Below the pieces are notes generated by a model. It searched no databases. It was not told the DNA's origin and saw only the letters and a program-made list of their open reading frames with translations. From JAXMHQ01 sp046346665 (lineage in GTDB: Bacteria; Verrucomicrobiota; Verrucomicrobiia; Limisphaerales; JAXMHQ01): 64,000 bases of DNA. Shown here piece by piece: positions 48,615-56,866 of this stretch. The stretch covers positions 124,001-188,000 of the forward strand of contig JAXMHQ010000002.1 in assembly GCA_046346665.1 (NCBI GenBank). The letters run 5' to 3'. The first letter of the stretch is position 1; every line of letters starts with the position of its first letter. The translations under genes and the position numbers were made by a program.

Positions 48615-50266
48615 TGACCGAGGCCCTGCCGATGGCGCCGCCTGCGATTGCGGAATGGTTTCCTTTTGCCAAGGCAGCCGGGTTTTTCCTGGCCACTTTT
48701 GTGCTCGAGGATGTGGCGGCCGTGGGCGCGGGATTGTTGCTCGCCACAGGGGGGATCTCGTGGGGCGCGGCGTTCGCCGCGTGCTTTCTCGGCATTTGGA
48801 TGGGCGATGCCGGTCTTTATGCCGTGGCGCGGTATGCCGGCCGCGGCTGGTTCGAGCGATCTTCCCTCCATCGTTTTGCCCGCAGGGTGGCGGAGAGCGA
48901 GCGTTGGTTTGCCGAACGCGGCACGCCGATCCTGGTCTTCAGCCGCCTGCTCCCCGGCGCGCGCCTTCCGACTTACCTGGCGGCGGGGTTCCTCCGCGTG
49001 CCCTTGCCCCGTTTCCTGCTCGTGACCGGCGTCGCTTCCTGCGTGTGGACGGCGGCCATTCTCCTTCTCGCACAGACATTCGGCGGCCGGTTGACGTATT
49101 TGCTCGGCGCTTACAAACACGCCGGGATGTTGCTGCTGGGTTTGGGCGTGGTCTCGGTCGCCGGATTGCAGTTTCTTCGGCGCGCTTCCACGAGGTTGAA
49201 TTTCCGCCGTCTGATCACCGGACTGGAACGCTGGCGACATTGGGAATTCTGGCCGGCCTGGATGTTCTATCCGCCCGTGGGCATCTATTGCGGTTGGCTG
49301 GCCTTGAAATATCGCGGCCTGACCACGCCGACCGCCGCGAACCCCGGCATGTTCTCCGGCGGAATCGTGGGAGAATCCAAGATGGCGATCCTCCAGGAAT
49401 TGCGTTCGACCAGTCCCGAATATACCGCCGAGTCGGAACTCATCGCCGGTCACACGCCCGCCGCACGACTACAGTCATTCAACGAAATCCGAACACGGCT
49501 CAAGCTCGATTTTCCGGTGATCCTGAAGCCGGACGTTGGCCAGCGCGGCGCGGGCGTCAAGCTGATCCAATCGGAACAGCAGGCCGCGGACTATTTCTGC
49601 CGGACCAGCGCCCCCGTCGTCCTCCAGCGTTACCACCCGGGTCCGCTGGAGGTCGGGGTCTTTTACTACCGCTTCCCGGACGAAGCGCACGGACGCATTT
49701 TTGCCATCACCGAAAAACTTTTCCCGAAGATCACCGGCGATGGCCGCAGCACCCTTGATGAGCTGATTCAGCAGGATTCCCGCGCCCGGTTTCTTGCCGG
49801 CATCTACGGCAAGCGGTTCACCGCCCGCCGAAACGAAGTGTTGGCATCCGGCGAGGAGCTGAAATTGGTCCAGGCGGGCAATCACGCTCAAGGCTGTGTC
49901 TTTCAGGACGGCGCGAGATTGTGGACCCGGGAGTTGGAATCGAGGATCGATGCCATATCCAGAAAGCTGCCGGGTTTCTTCGTCGGGCGCTATGACATCC
50001 GATACGCCAATGAGGAAGACTTACGGCTGGGCCGAAATTTTCACATTATTGAGCTGAACGGGGCGGCGTCCGAAGCCACCAGCATTTACGATGCGCGGAA
50101 TTCGCTGTGGTCGGCCTACCGGACCTTGTTTCGGCAATGGGACCTGGTCTTCGCCATTGGCGCCGCGAATCGCGATCGGGGCTGCCCTCCGACAAAACTT
50201 CTGTCCGTCTGGAACCGGTGGCTGGAGTATTCCCGAGTCTCCACCAATTATCCGACCGCCGATTGA
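48611..50266 (+). CDS. DedA/VTT-type membrane domain fused to ATP-grasp domain
   Basis: The 551-residue protein has an N-terminal DedA-like membrane domain at about 15-200 (ERWFAERGTPILVFSRLLPG, RLPTYLAAGFLRVPLPRFLL). The C-terminal half, about 270-510, has ATP-grasp features: FPVILKPDVGQRGAGVKLI, APVVLQRYHPGPLEVGVFYY, ITEKLFPKITGDGRSTLDEL and FHIIELNGAASEATSIYD with the metal-binding Glu-Asn. ATP-grasp enzymes join acids to amines or thiols. A DedA phospholipid flippase joined to a ligase suggests modification of a membrane-borne substrate (inference). It is linked to DinB and NRDE genes by overlap and a 3-nt gap. Confidence 0.86.
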   Translation: MMTEALPMAPPAIAEWFPFAKAAGFFLATFVLEDVAAVGAGLLLATGGISWGAAFAACFLGIWMGDAGLYAVARYAGRGWFERSSLHRFARRVAESERWFAERGTPILVFSRLLPGARLPTYLAAGFLRVPLPRFLLVTGVASCVWTAAILLLAQTFGGRLTYLLGAYKHAGMLLLGLGVVSVAGLQFLRRASTRLNFRRLITGLERWRHWEFWPAWMFYPPVGIYCGWLALKYRGLTTPTAANPGMFSGGIVGESKMAILQELRSTSPEYTAESELIAGHTPAARLQSFNEIRTRLKLDFPVILKPDVGQRGAGVKLIQSEQQAADYFCRTSAPVVLQRYHPGPLEVGVFYYRFPDEAHGRIFAITEKLFPKITGDGRSTLDELIQQDSRARFLAGIYGKRFTARRNEVLASGEELKLVQAGNHAQGCVFQDGARLWTRELESRIDAISRKLPGFFVGRYDIRYANEEDLRLGRNFHIIELNGAASEATSIYDARNSLWSAYRTLFRQWDLVFAIGAANRDRGCPPTKLLSVWNRWLEYSRVSTNYPTAD

Positions 50267-50269
50267 ACC

Positions 50270-51052
50270 ATGTGTACCGTCAGTTTCATTCCACGCAGGA
50301 ACGGCTATGCCGTCGCAATGAACCGCGATGAAAAGCTTGCCCGTGCCGCCGGCCTGCCGCCCAAAGTGAGAACGCTGCGGGGGCGCGCCGTACTTTGCCC
50401 CTCCGAACCCGGCGGCGGGACGTGGATCGCGGTCAACGACGCCGGTGTGACGCTGGCACTGATCAATTGGTACTCCGTCAAGGCTTCCGTGAAACGTGAC
50501 GCGATCAGCCGGGGTGAAGTGGTGAAAGGCGCGAGCGCCGCCGGCGGACCCGAAGACGTGATTTCAGCACTCTCATTGCTGCCCCTCCCGGCAATCAATC
50601 CTTTCCGGCTGATCGCGGTATTCTCGGCGACACTCGAGATTTCTGAATGGCGCTGGGATTTGAAGCGCCTCGTTCATCGAAAGCACCCATGGGCGCCGCG
50701 GCAATGGATCTCATCCGGCTACGACGAACCGAAAGCGCAGCAGATCCGGAGCGCTGCGTTTCGGTTTGCGCGGTCTCAAAGCCCGGAGCTGAACCTTGCC
50801 TGGCTTCGCCGGCTGCACAGCTCACATTCCCCTTGCTGCGGACCTTTTTCCACCTGCATGCATCGCGCGGATGCTGCGACCGTCAGTCGCACGGAAATCA
50901 CACTTTGCCTGCGCCAGGCCACAATGCGCTACCAGGACGGAGCACCGTGCCAGGAAAACCCGCAGCACGTCCGGCACCTCAGCCTCAACTTCAGCCACGG
51001 TTCCGGAATGCAGGCCAGACCGCGCGGCCGACCCCGTCCTGTCCATCGGTGA
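50270..51052 (+). CDS. NRDE/TANGO2-family protein
   Basis: The 260-residue protein begins MCTVSFIPRRNGYAVAMNRDE, the family hallmark with Cys2 as the likely N-terminal nucleophile and the NRDE motif at about 18-21, then GGTWIAVNDAGVTLALINWY. Family members share an Ntn-hydrolase-like fold; in eukaryotes TANGO2 is linked to lipid and haem handling. It is the last gene of the YHS/DinB/DedA-ATP-grasp operon. After about 190 the sequence becomes Cys/His-rich and the end (ARPRGRPRPVHR) is poorly conserved. Confidence 0.85.
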   Translation: MCTVSFIPRRNGYAVAMNRDEKLARAAGLPPKVRTLRGRAVLCPSEPGGGTWIAVNDAGVTLALINWYSVKASVKRDAISRGEVVKGASAAGGPEDVISALSLLPLPAINPFRLIAVFSATLEISEWRWDLKRLVHRKHPWAPRQWISSGYDEPKAQQIRSAAFRFARSQSPELNLAWLRRLHSSHSPCCGPFSTCMHRADAATVSRTEITLCLRQATMRYQDGAPCQENPQHVRHLSLNFSHGSGMQARPRGRPRPVHR

Positions 51053-51089
51053 TTGAAGAATTTCACCACCGGTTATCGGTTGCAAACGG

Positions 51090-53111
51090 ATGGCTGGAGC
51101 GTGCATGGCTGCGCATGCTCCAAGCGGTCAGGCTTGTTTGGAAAGCAGGAGAAGCTATCCTCGGCGGGTGCTCCGTGGTTGTACCAGCATTATCGCCGTG
51201 GGGATTTGGTCGCTGCTGTTTGGCGGCCTGGCGCTGGCCGCGCCGCCCTTGCCGCCGAGTTCCGACTGGGTGAACCGGGTGTGGCAACTCGACGACGGGC
51301 TTCCCAATAACAACATTACGGGAATCGTGCAGACGGAGGATGGGTATCTCTGGCTGGGCACGCATCGTGGCCTGGTGCGTTTCGATGGAGCGAATTTCAA
51401 GAGAGTTCCGCTGGCCGGACCTGCAGCCTATGGGTTGGTTCGCGGCCTGTCGCTTCTTCACAAGGATGAATTGTGGGTTACGGTGGCCGGTCGTGTGGCG
51501 GTGCGCCTGAAGGGGACCGAGACCAATGTCTATACCAAGTACGAGGGCATGTCGGAGTTCCGTTCCTCCCTGGTCAGCCCGAAAGCTGCCGTCGAGGGCA
51601 GCGAAGGCAGTGCCTGGATCGGATTCAATGATGGATTTGCCTACCAGATCGAGAACGGGCAGATCAGTTGTTTTTCCACAAATGAGGGATTGACCGGCAT
51701 CGGCTACTGCCTGCTGGCGAACGATAGCAAAGGCCAGTTGTGGTTCGCCAATTCGGGCCGTGTCGGGGTTTTTCGCGACGGCCGGTTTGTCCCGTTATTG
51801 ACCGTGGCCTCCGGGCCGCTCTGCATCGCATCGGCGCGGCAGAGCGGGATTTGGATTTGCACGGGGACGCAATTGCTCTGGTACAACGGAACCGGCGTCC
51901 CGAAAGTTCGCGTGGAATTACCCACGGGCTCCTCGGTTGTGGACCCCACGGCCTTGTTCGAAGATCGCCACGGCGCGGTCTGGATCGGAACGGCGGCTGA
52001 CGGCTTGTTCCGCTATGACGGTTCAAATGCCATCGTAAGGGTGGAAGTCTCTCACAATAACATCCTGAGCCTGGCGGAGGATGCCGAGGGTGACATTTGG
52101 GTGGGCACTGCCGGCGGCGGGTTGAATCAAGTGCGCCCGCGGGTTCTGGAGCTCGAAGGCAATAGCACGCGATTGCCGCACGAGGCGGTGCGGTCGATGT
52201 GCCAGGACACTTCCGGTGCACTGTGGGTGATCGGCCAGGACGGCGATCTCTCGCGGCAGCAGAAAAATGGCTGGCACATTCTTTCGGCCAGGGATGGCTG
52301 GACCGGCGGTTCGGCGATCTGTCTTGCCCGTGATCTCCAGGGTGCGGTGTGGATCGGCACGGCACTTAACGGGCTGTACCGCTGGCAGGACGGGGTGTTC
52401 ACGCATCTGGGCACCAACGAGGGACTGGCCAGCATGATCATCTCGTCGTTATTGGCGGATAGCAAAGGAAACTTGTGGGTCGCTTTGGAAAGAGAATCCT
52501 CCGTCCAAAAAATCCACGATGGGGTTTTGACCAGGTTCGACCAGCCCGAGGGCGACTTCCCGGTTTCGGCCATGGTGGAAGACGCTGCAGGAACCATCTG
52601 GATGGCGACATCCGGGGCCCGGTTGATGCGAGTGAACGGAGACGCCATAGTGGACGAGTCGAGCCGGGTGCTGTCGCCCCCCATATTCATCCTGTGTCTT
52701 CACACCACATCCGATGGGAGCCTTTGGATAGGTTATGCCGGCGCCGGCGTCGGACGCCTGAAAAACGGCAAGTTCGCCTTGATCGGAACCGCACAGGGGC
52801 TGCTGGACAATCAGATCAATGGCATCGCCAACGATGATTATGGCAACCTTTGGTTCAACTCCGATCGCGGCATCTTCAAAGTGCGGCAGCGGGAACTGGA
52901 CGCCGTGGCCGAAGGCAGGGATCAACAGGTTCTCCCCACCGCCTATGGCCGCAACCAGTCGCTGCCCAATCTGCAGGCGAATCACGCCTTTGCGCCCGCG
53001 AGCATCCGGACCAGTGAAGGGCACATTCTATTTCCGACGGACTCCGGCCTGGCGATCGTGCATCCGAAACAGGCGCATCCCATCCCGTTTGCTCGCACCC
53101 GTGCTGATTGA
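51090..53111 (+). CDS. Two-component regulator propeller sensor, N-terminal part of a frameshifted kinase
   Basis: The 673-residue first half of a large sensor kinase has a hydrophobic signal region (about 30-52) and many propeller blades ending in phrases such as DGYLWLGTHRGLVRFDG, AVWIGTAADGLFRYDG and NLWFNSDRGIFKVRQ. The frame then runs into TGA at 53109, while the expected continuation (PVLIERLVVDGRN) is found in the next frame from about 53098. One extra base, most simply a T in CCGTTTGC (about 53088-53092), explains it. Start is uncertain: 51090 ATG or 51168 GTG. Confidence 0.8.
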   Translation: MAGACMAAHAPSGQACLESRRSYPRRVLRGCTSIIAVGIWSLLFGGLALAAPPLPPSSDWVNRVWQLDDGLPNNNITGIVQTEDGYLWLGTHRGLVRFDGANFKRVPLAGPAAYGLVRGLSLLHKDELWVTVAGRVAVRLKGTETNVYTKYEGMSEFRSSLVSPKAAVEGSEGSAWIGFNDGFAYQIENGQISCFSTNEGLTGIGYCLLANDSKGQLWFANSGRVGVFRDGRFVPLLTVASGPLCIASARQSGIWICTGTQLLWYNGTGVPKVRVELPTGSSVVDPTALFEDRHGAVWIGTAADGLFRYDGSNAIVRVEVSHNNILSLAEDAEGDIWVGTAGGGLNQVRPRVLELEGNSTRLPHEAVRSMCQDTSGALWVIGQDGDLSRQQKNGWHILSARDGWTGGSAICLARDLQGAVWIGTALNGLYRWQDGVFTHLGTNEGLASMIISSLLADSKGNLWVALERESSVQKIHDGVLTRFDQPEGDFPVSAMVEDAAGTIWMATSGARLMRVNGDAIVDESSRVLSPPIFILCLHTTSDGSLWIGYAGAGVGRLKNGKFALIGTAQGLLDNQINGIANDDYGNLWFNSDRGIFKVRQRELDAVAEGRDQQVLPTAYGRNQSLPNLQANHAFAPASIRTSEGHILFPTDSGLAIVHPKQAHPIPFARTRAD

Positions 53112-54192
53112 ACGCCTGGTTGTGGATGGACGGAACGTGAATATTGATCCGTCCTCACCGGAGCCGCAATTGCCGCCGGATCACTGGAATGTGGAACTGG
53201 AATTCAGCGCACTCAGCTTCGCCTCCCCCGAAAACGTGAGGTTCCGTTACCGGTTGGTCGGCTGGAACGAGGATTGGCAGGAGACGCGCATGCAACGAAG
53301 CGCCAGCTACACACGGCTGCCTGCAGGTCAATACACCTTTGAAGTCACCGCCTGCACCGACTTCGGCATCTGGCGCAATCCACCGGTGGCGCTGCGCTTC
53401 CGGGTGCGGCCTTTTTTCTGGCAGACCTGGTGGTTCAGGGTGCTCTCGGTATCCGCGCTGGTTTCGCTGGGGGCGGCGTGGGCCAGCCAGCGCAAGCGCC
53501 GCAAGCACCGCGCGGAGGTCGAGCGATTGGAGCGGCTGACGGTCATCGAACGAGAGCGAACCCGCGTGGCCCAGGATCTGCACGACGATCTCGGGGCCGG
53601 TTTGACCGAAATCGGGCTCGCAGCCTCCCTGGCCCAACGGCCGAACACAGCGCCCGAGCGCATCCAAAACAATCTGCGGCAGGTGGCTGACAAATCCAAG
53701 GAAATGGTCGCCGCATTGGATGAAATCGTTTGGGCCGTCAATCCGCGGCACGATACAGTGGTGTCCTTGACCCATTACCTGTGCGACTACGCCCAGCAAT
53801 TCCTCAATCTGTCCGGCATTCGCTGCCGGCTGGAAGTGGCCAGCGACCCGCCGGTTTCAGCCATCGGCTCCGAGCAAAGGCACAACCTCTTTCTCGCCTT
53901 CAAGGAATCGCTGACAAACGTGGCGCGTCATTCTCACGCCACCGAAGTTCAAATCCGGTTCCGATCGCAGGCCGACGGAAACGGGATCATTGAAATCGAG
54001 GACAACGGTCACGGCGTGACCTCGACCCCGGGCTCCGGGGTTCTCGCCAATGGTTTGTCCAACATGTCGCGGCGATTGGAGCAGATTGGAGGACGCTGTG
54101 AAATCCACTGCGTTCCCACCGGGGGCACGATGGTGCGGTTCATTTATCCATGCGCCGCGGCGGGGATGCCGCTCAATAAACCGCTCATATGA
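53101..54192 (+). CDS. Y_Y_Y/HisKA_3 histidine kinase, C-terminal part of the frameshifted kinase
   Basis: From GTG 53101 the frame encodes about 363 residues: a Y_Y_Y domain (FRYRLVGWNEDWQETR, RLPAGQYTFEVTA), one membrane helix (RVLSVSALVSLGAAWASQRK) and HisKA_3 with phospho-acceptor His in VAQDLHDDLGAGL. The HATPase domain has IIEIEDNGHGVTS. Joined with the preceding frame it gives about 1030 residues, the normal size of a propeller kinase. If translated alone it would be an unsensed kinase. The LuxR-type regulator downstream is its partner. Confidence 0.82.
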   Translation: MLIERLVVDGRNVNIDPSSPEPQLPPDHWNVELEFSALSFASPENVRFRYRLVGWNEDWQETRMQRSASYTRLPAGQYTFEVTACTDFGIWRNPPVALRFRVRPFFWQTWWFRVLSVSALVSLGAAWASQRKRRKHRAEVERLERLTVIERERTRVAQDLHDDLGAGLTEIGLAASLAQRPNTAPERIQNNLRQVADKSKEMVAALDEIVWAVNPRHDTVVSLTHYLCDYAQQFLNLSGIRCRLEVASDPPVSAIGSEQRHNLFLAFKESLTNVARHSHATEVQIRFRSQADGNGIIEIEDNGHGVTSTPGSGVLANGLSNMSRRLEQIGGRCEIHCVPTGGTMVRFIYPCAAAGMPLNKPLI

Positions 54193-54315
54193 GTAGTAGG
54201 CCTGGCGACCGCTCATGGCAAACTGGTTTCCATTTCAATGAACGCATCGACTAATCTGGGAATAAAGGATCGGCGGCGGAGGGCGAACAACGCGCCGCGA
54301 TGACGAGTCCTGGTT

Positions 54316-54996
54316 ATGATATCTGTTGCGATTGTTGAAGATGACAGAGGCACAAGGCGCAATTTGGAATTGCTCATCGCGGAGACCGCCGGCTTCCGCT
54401 TCGTGTGCGCCTGCGGAAGCGGAGAGGAGGCTTTGCGCCAGATTCCGCGGGCACAGCCGCACGTGGTGTTAATGGACATTCAACTGCCCAACATGTCCGG
54501 AATCGAATGCGCGGCCAAACTCAAACAGCTTCTCCCCGCCGTCCAGATCATCATGATCACCATGTATGGCGACACGGAAAAGGTGTTCAGGGCCCTGCGT
54601 GCCGGCGCGGCGGGTTACCTGTTGAAACGCTCGGACCCGGAGGAAATCCTGAATGCCATCAAGGAGGTTCAGCGCGGCGGCGCCCCCATGACCAGTGAAA
54701 TCGCCCGCAAAGTAGTCGAGGCGTTCAAGGAACCGCCACCCGCCGACGATGCCGAACAGGTCCTGACGCGAAGGGAACACGAAATACTCGAACTGCTGTG
54801 CAAGGGATTCGCCAACAAGGAAATCGCCGAGGCCCTGAACATCAGCTTCGACACCGTCCGCTGGCATAACCGCCAGATCTACCACAAACTTCATGTCCGG
54901 TCGCGTTCGGAGGCTGCGGCAAAATTCCGCGGCGAATTTGAGACGCCCGTGGCGCCGCCGTCCCTCGGCACCGCACCGCCACAGAAACCGAAATAA
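54316..54996 (+). CDS. NarL/FixJ-type response regulator (receiver plus LuxR HTH)
   Basis: The 226-residue protein has acidic D9-D10 (IVEDDRG), phospho-acceptor D54 (VVLMDIQLP), K104 (YLLKRSDP) and a LuxR-type helix-turn-helix at about 150-205 (LTRREHEILELLCKGFANKE, VRWHNRQIYHKL). It follows the propeller kinase by 123 nt on the same strand. The unit may control the carbohydrate genes downstream (inference). Confidence 0.94.
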   Translation: MISVAIVEDDRGTRRNLELLIAETAGFRFVCACGSGEEALRQIPRAQPHVVLMDIQLPNMSGIECAAKLKQLLPAVQIIMITMYGDTEKVFRALRAGAAGYLLKRSDPEEILNAIKEVQRGGAPMTSEIARKVVEAFKEPPPADDAEQVLTRREHEILELLCKGFANKEIAEALNISFDTVRWHNRQIYHKLHVRSRSEAAAKFRGEFETPVAPPSLGTAPPQKPK

Positions 54997-55056
54997 TGAC
55001 CACCGATTTTCCGGCCTTGTCAACGGCCCGCGAACCGCGCCTCTCCGGAGCTCCGT

Positions 55057-56382
55057 ATGCAGACTGAAGCGAACATCCTCTCCAAATCCATGAACCCGGC
55101 GACCGCGCCGGCTGCGTCTCCCAAACGAGTGTTGTCCGTGGACGCTTTGCGCGGGTTCGACATGTTCTGGATCATCGGCGCGAGTCCGATGGTTTACGGC
55201 TTGAATCAAATGACCCACGACGGTTTGACGGCCTTCATGGTCCGGCAACTGGAACACGCCGACTGGGATGGCTTTCATGCCCTGGACCTGGTCTTTCCGC
55301 TCTTCATTTTTATCATGGGCGTGTCCATGGTCTTCTCCCTGTCCCGAACCCTCATGCAGGTCGGAAGGAAGGAAGCGTTGAAGCGGATTTTCCGCCGCAG
55401 TTTGCTGCTTTTTGTCCTGGGCGTTTTTTGCAACGGCGGGTTGATCCACCGCTGGCCGGATGTCCGCATCGCCGGGGTGCTCAACCGCATCGCAATCGTT
55501 TATTTTTTTGCCGGCCTGCTTTTCTGCTTTTTCAAACCGCGGACGCTGCTCGCCATCTGCGCGGGATTGCTCGCCGGATATTGGGCGCTGATGAGCTTGT
55601 TTCCCATCAGGAACATTCAACTGGAAAGAAGCAACCTGCTGGAACTGGCACAGCGAAACGGTGACGCACAAATGGCGGCGCTTTTCACGGCCACGAATTG
55701 GGTCAATCCCTCCGCAGTCAAGGACAGCCCAGCGTGGGCGGCGGCAAAAACCCTGTACGACGGCACCACCAACCGCATTACCAACCAATACCGTCCGGGG
55801 TTGAACGTGTCCGATCACTTCGATTTCAAATATCTACCGGGCTACAAGTATGACGACTTTGCCGATCCCGAAGGCTGCCTGAGCACGCTACCCGCCGTGG
55901 CGAGCTGTTTGCTGGGCATTTTCGCCGGCTTGCTCCTCCAGAATCAACGCGTCCCGGACCGGCGCAAGGTGATTTACCTGTTTGCATTCGGAATCGCGGG
56001 CGCCGCGCTGGGCTGGCTCTTGGGAATGCAATTTCCAGTGATCAAGAGAATCTGGACTTCGTCGTTCGTCCTGGTGGCCGGTGGTTACAGCGCGATTCTC
56101 CTGGGCGCCTTTTACCTCGTGGTGGACGTGTGGCGCTTTCAGCGCTGGTGCCAGCCCTTTGTGTGGATCGGCATGAATTCCATCACCATTTATGTCGCGG
56201 AAAGCATCATCGGCGGATTCAGCAATCCCGCCGGACGGCTGGCCGGTGGCGACGTGAAATACTTTCTGGACACTTGTGTGACCCGGGGATTTGGAGACTT
56301 GGCGGTTTCCCTGGTGGGCCTGCTCCTCGCCTTCTGGTTCGTCCGGACCCTCTACCGCCACAAGGTTTTCATCCGGTTATAA
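55057..56382 (+). CDS. DUF1624/DUF5009-type acyltransferase (HGSNAT-like membrane protein)
   Basis: The 441-residue protein has about ten membrane helices and the start signature RVLSVDALRGFDMFWIIGAS, with DLVFPLFIFIMGVSMVFSLS and GVLNRIAIVYFFAGL. This family resembles human heparan-alpha-glucosaminide N-acetyltransferase and often occurs in bacterial loci for amino-sugar glycans. The GH20 hexosaminidase and SSS symporter nearby support that role. ATG 55057 or 55090 are possible starts. No DNA repeat separates it from the convergent gene downstream. Confidence 0.87.
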   Translation: MQTEANILSKSMNPATAPAASPKRVLSVDALRGFDMFWIIGASPMVYGLNQMTHDGLTAFMVRQLEHADWDGFHALDLVFPLFIFIMGVSMVFSLSRTLMQVGRKEALKRIFRRSLLLFVLGVFCNGGLIHRWPDVRIAGVLNRIAIVYFFAGLLFCFFKPRTLLAICAGLLAGYWALMSLFPIRNIQLERSNLLELAQRNGDAQMAALFTATNWVNPSAVKDSPAWAAAKTLYDGTTNRITNQYRPGLNVSDHFDFKYLPGYKYDDFADPEGCLSTLPAVASCLLGIFAGLLLQNQRVPDRRKVIYLFAFGIAGAALGWLLGMQFPVIKRIWTSSFVLVAGGYSAILLGAFYLVVDVWRFQRWCQPFVWIGMNSITIYVAESIIGGFSNPAGRLAGGDVKYFLDTCVTRGFGDLAVSLVGLLLAFWFVRTLYRHKVFIRL

Positions 56383-56395
56383 CTGCCGGGCGCGG

Positions 56396-56866
56396 TCACT
56401 CGCCAGGAAGCTTCAGCCGGTAGAAGGTTGCCGGGTACGTGGAATCGATCGGGAACGTCATTTGATTTGTCGTCGTTGAGTTCGCCACATCGCGCCATCC
56501 ACCTGGAATCAAACTGTTGGTCTGCATTTGCAGCGTCCAACCGGTGTGATCCGCCGCCCAGTTCAACGTCAACTGGCCGCCGGCAACCGAGAACAGGAGG
56601 TTCGTCGGTGCGGTGGAAGTCACGAACAACAGGCCATGCCCCGGCGACCAGACCCAGCGTTTGTTCCCGGAGAGCGGCGGCAGATTCGTTGCCGCGAAGT
56701 TGCCGCTGAAGCTGGACGCGCTGAACAAGACAAAGGAGTCCCCGGCCGCCGGTTCGCCCGTCCCGATGTTGGTTACAACAAGTGTGCCGGCGTAGGTCAG
56801 CGGTTGACCGCTGACGACGAGTTTGTCTGCGGTCGGCGAAACACCTGAACTGATTTCCATCAGCAC
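56396..56866 (-). CDS. C-terminal end of the frameshifted secreted autotransporter-strand protein
   Basis: About 156 residues complete the protein at 56860-58743: the PATR-type strand continues (QPLTYAGTLVVTNIGTGEPA), then LLFSVAGGQLTLNWAADHTG and the typical verrucomicrobial ending PIDSTYPATFYRLKLPGE. The reading frame differs by one base from the upstream part, so this is one gene with a single-base loss near 56868-56885, not a separate gene. A GTG at 56866 or ATG at 56860 could only be an artificial start. Confidence 0.75.
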   Translation of the reverse strand: MLMEISSGVSPTADKLVVSGQPLTYAGTLVVTNIGTGEPAAGDSFVLFSASSFSGNFAATNLPPLSGNKRWVWSPGHGLLFVTSTAPTNLLFSVAGGQLTLNWAADHTGWTLQMQTNSLIPGGWRDVANSTTTNQMTFPIDSTYPATFYRLKLPGE

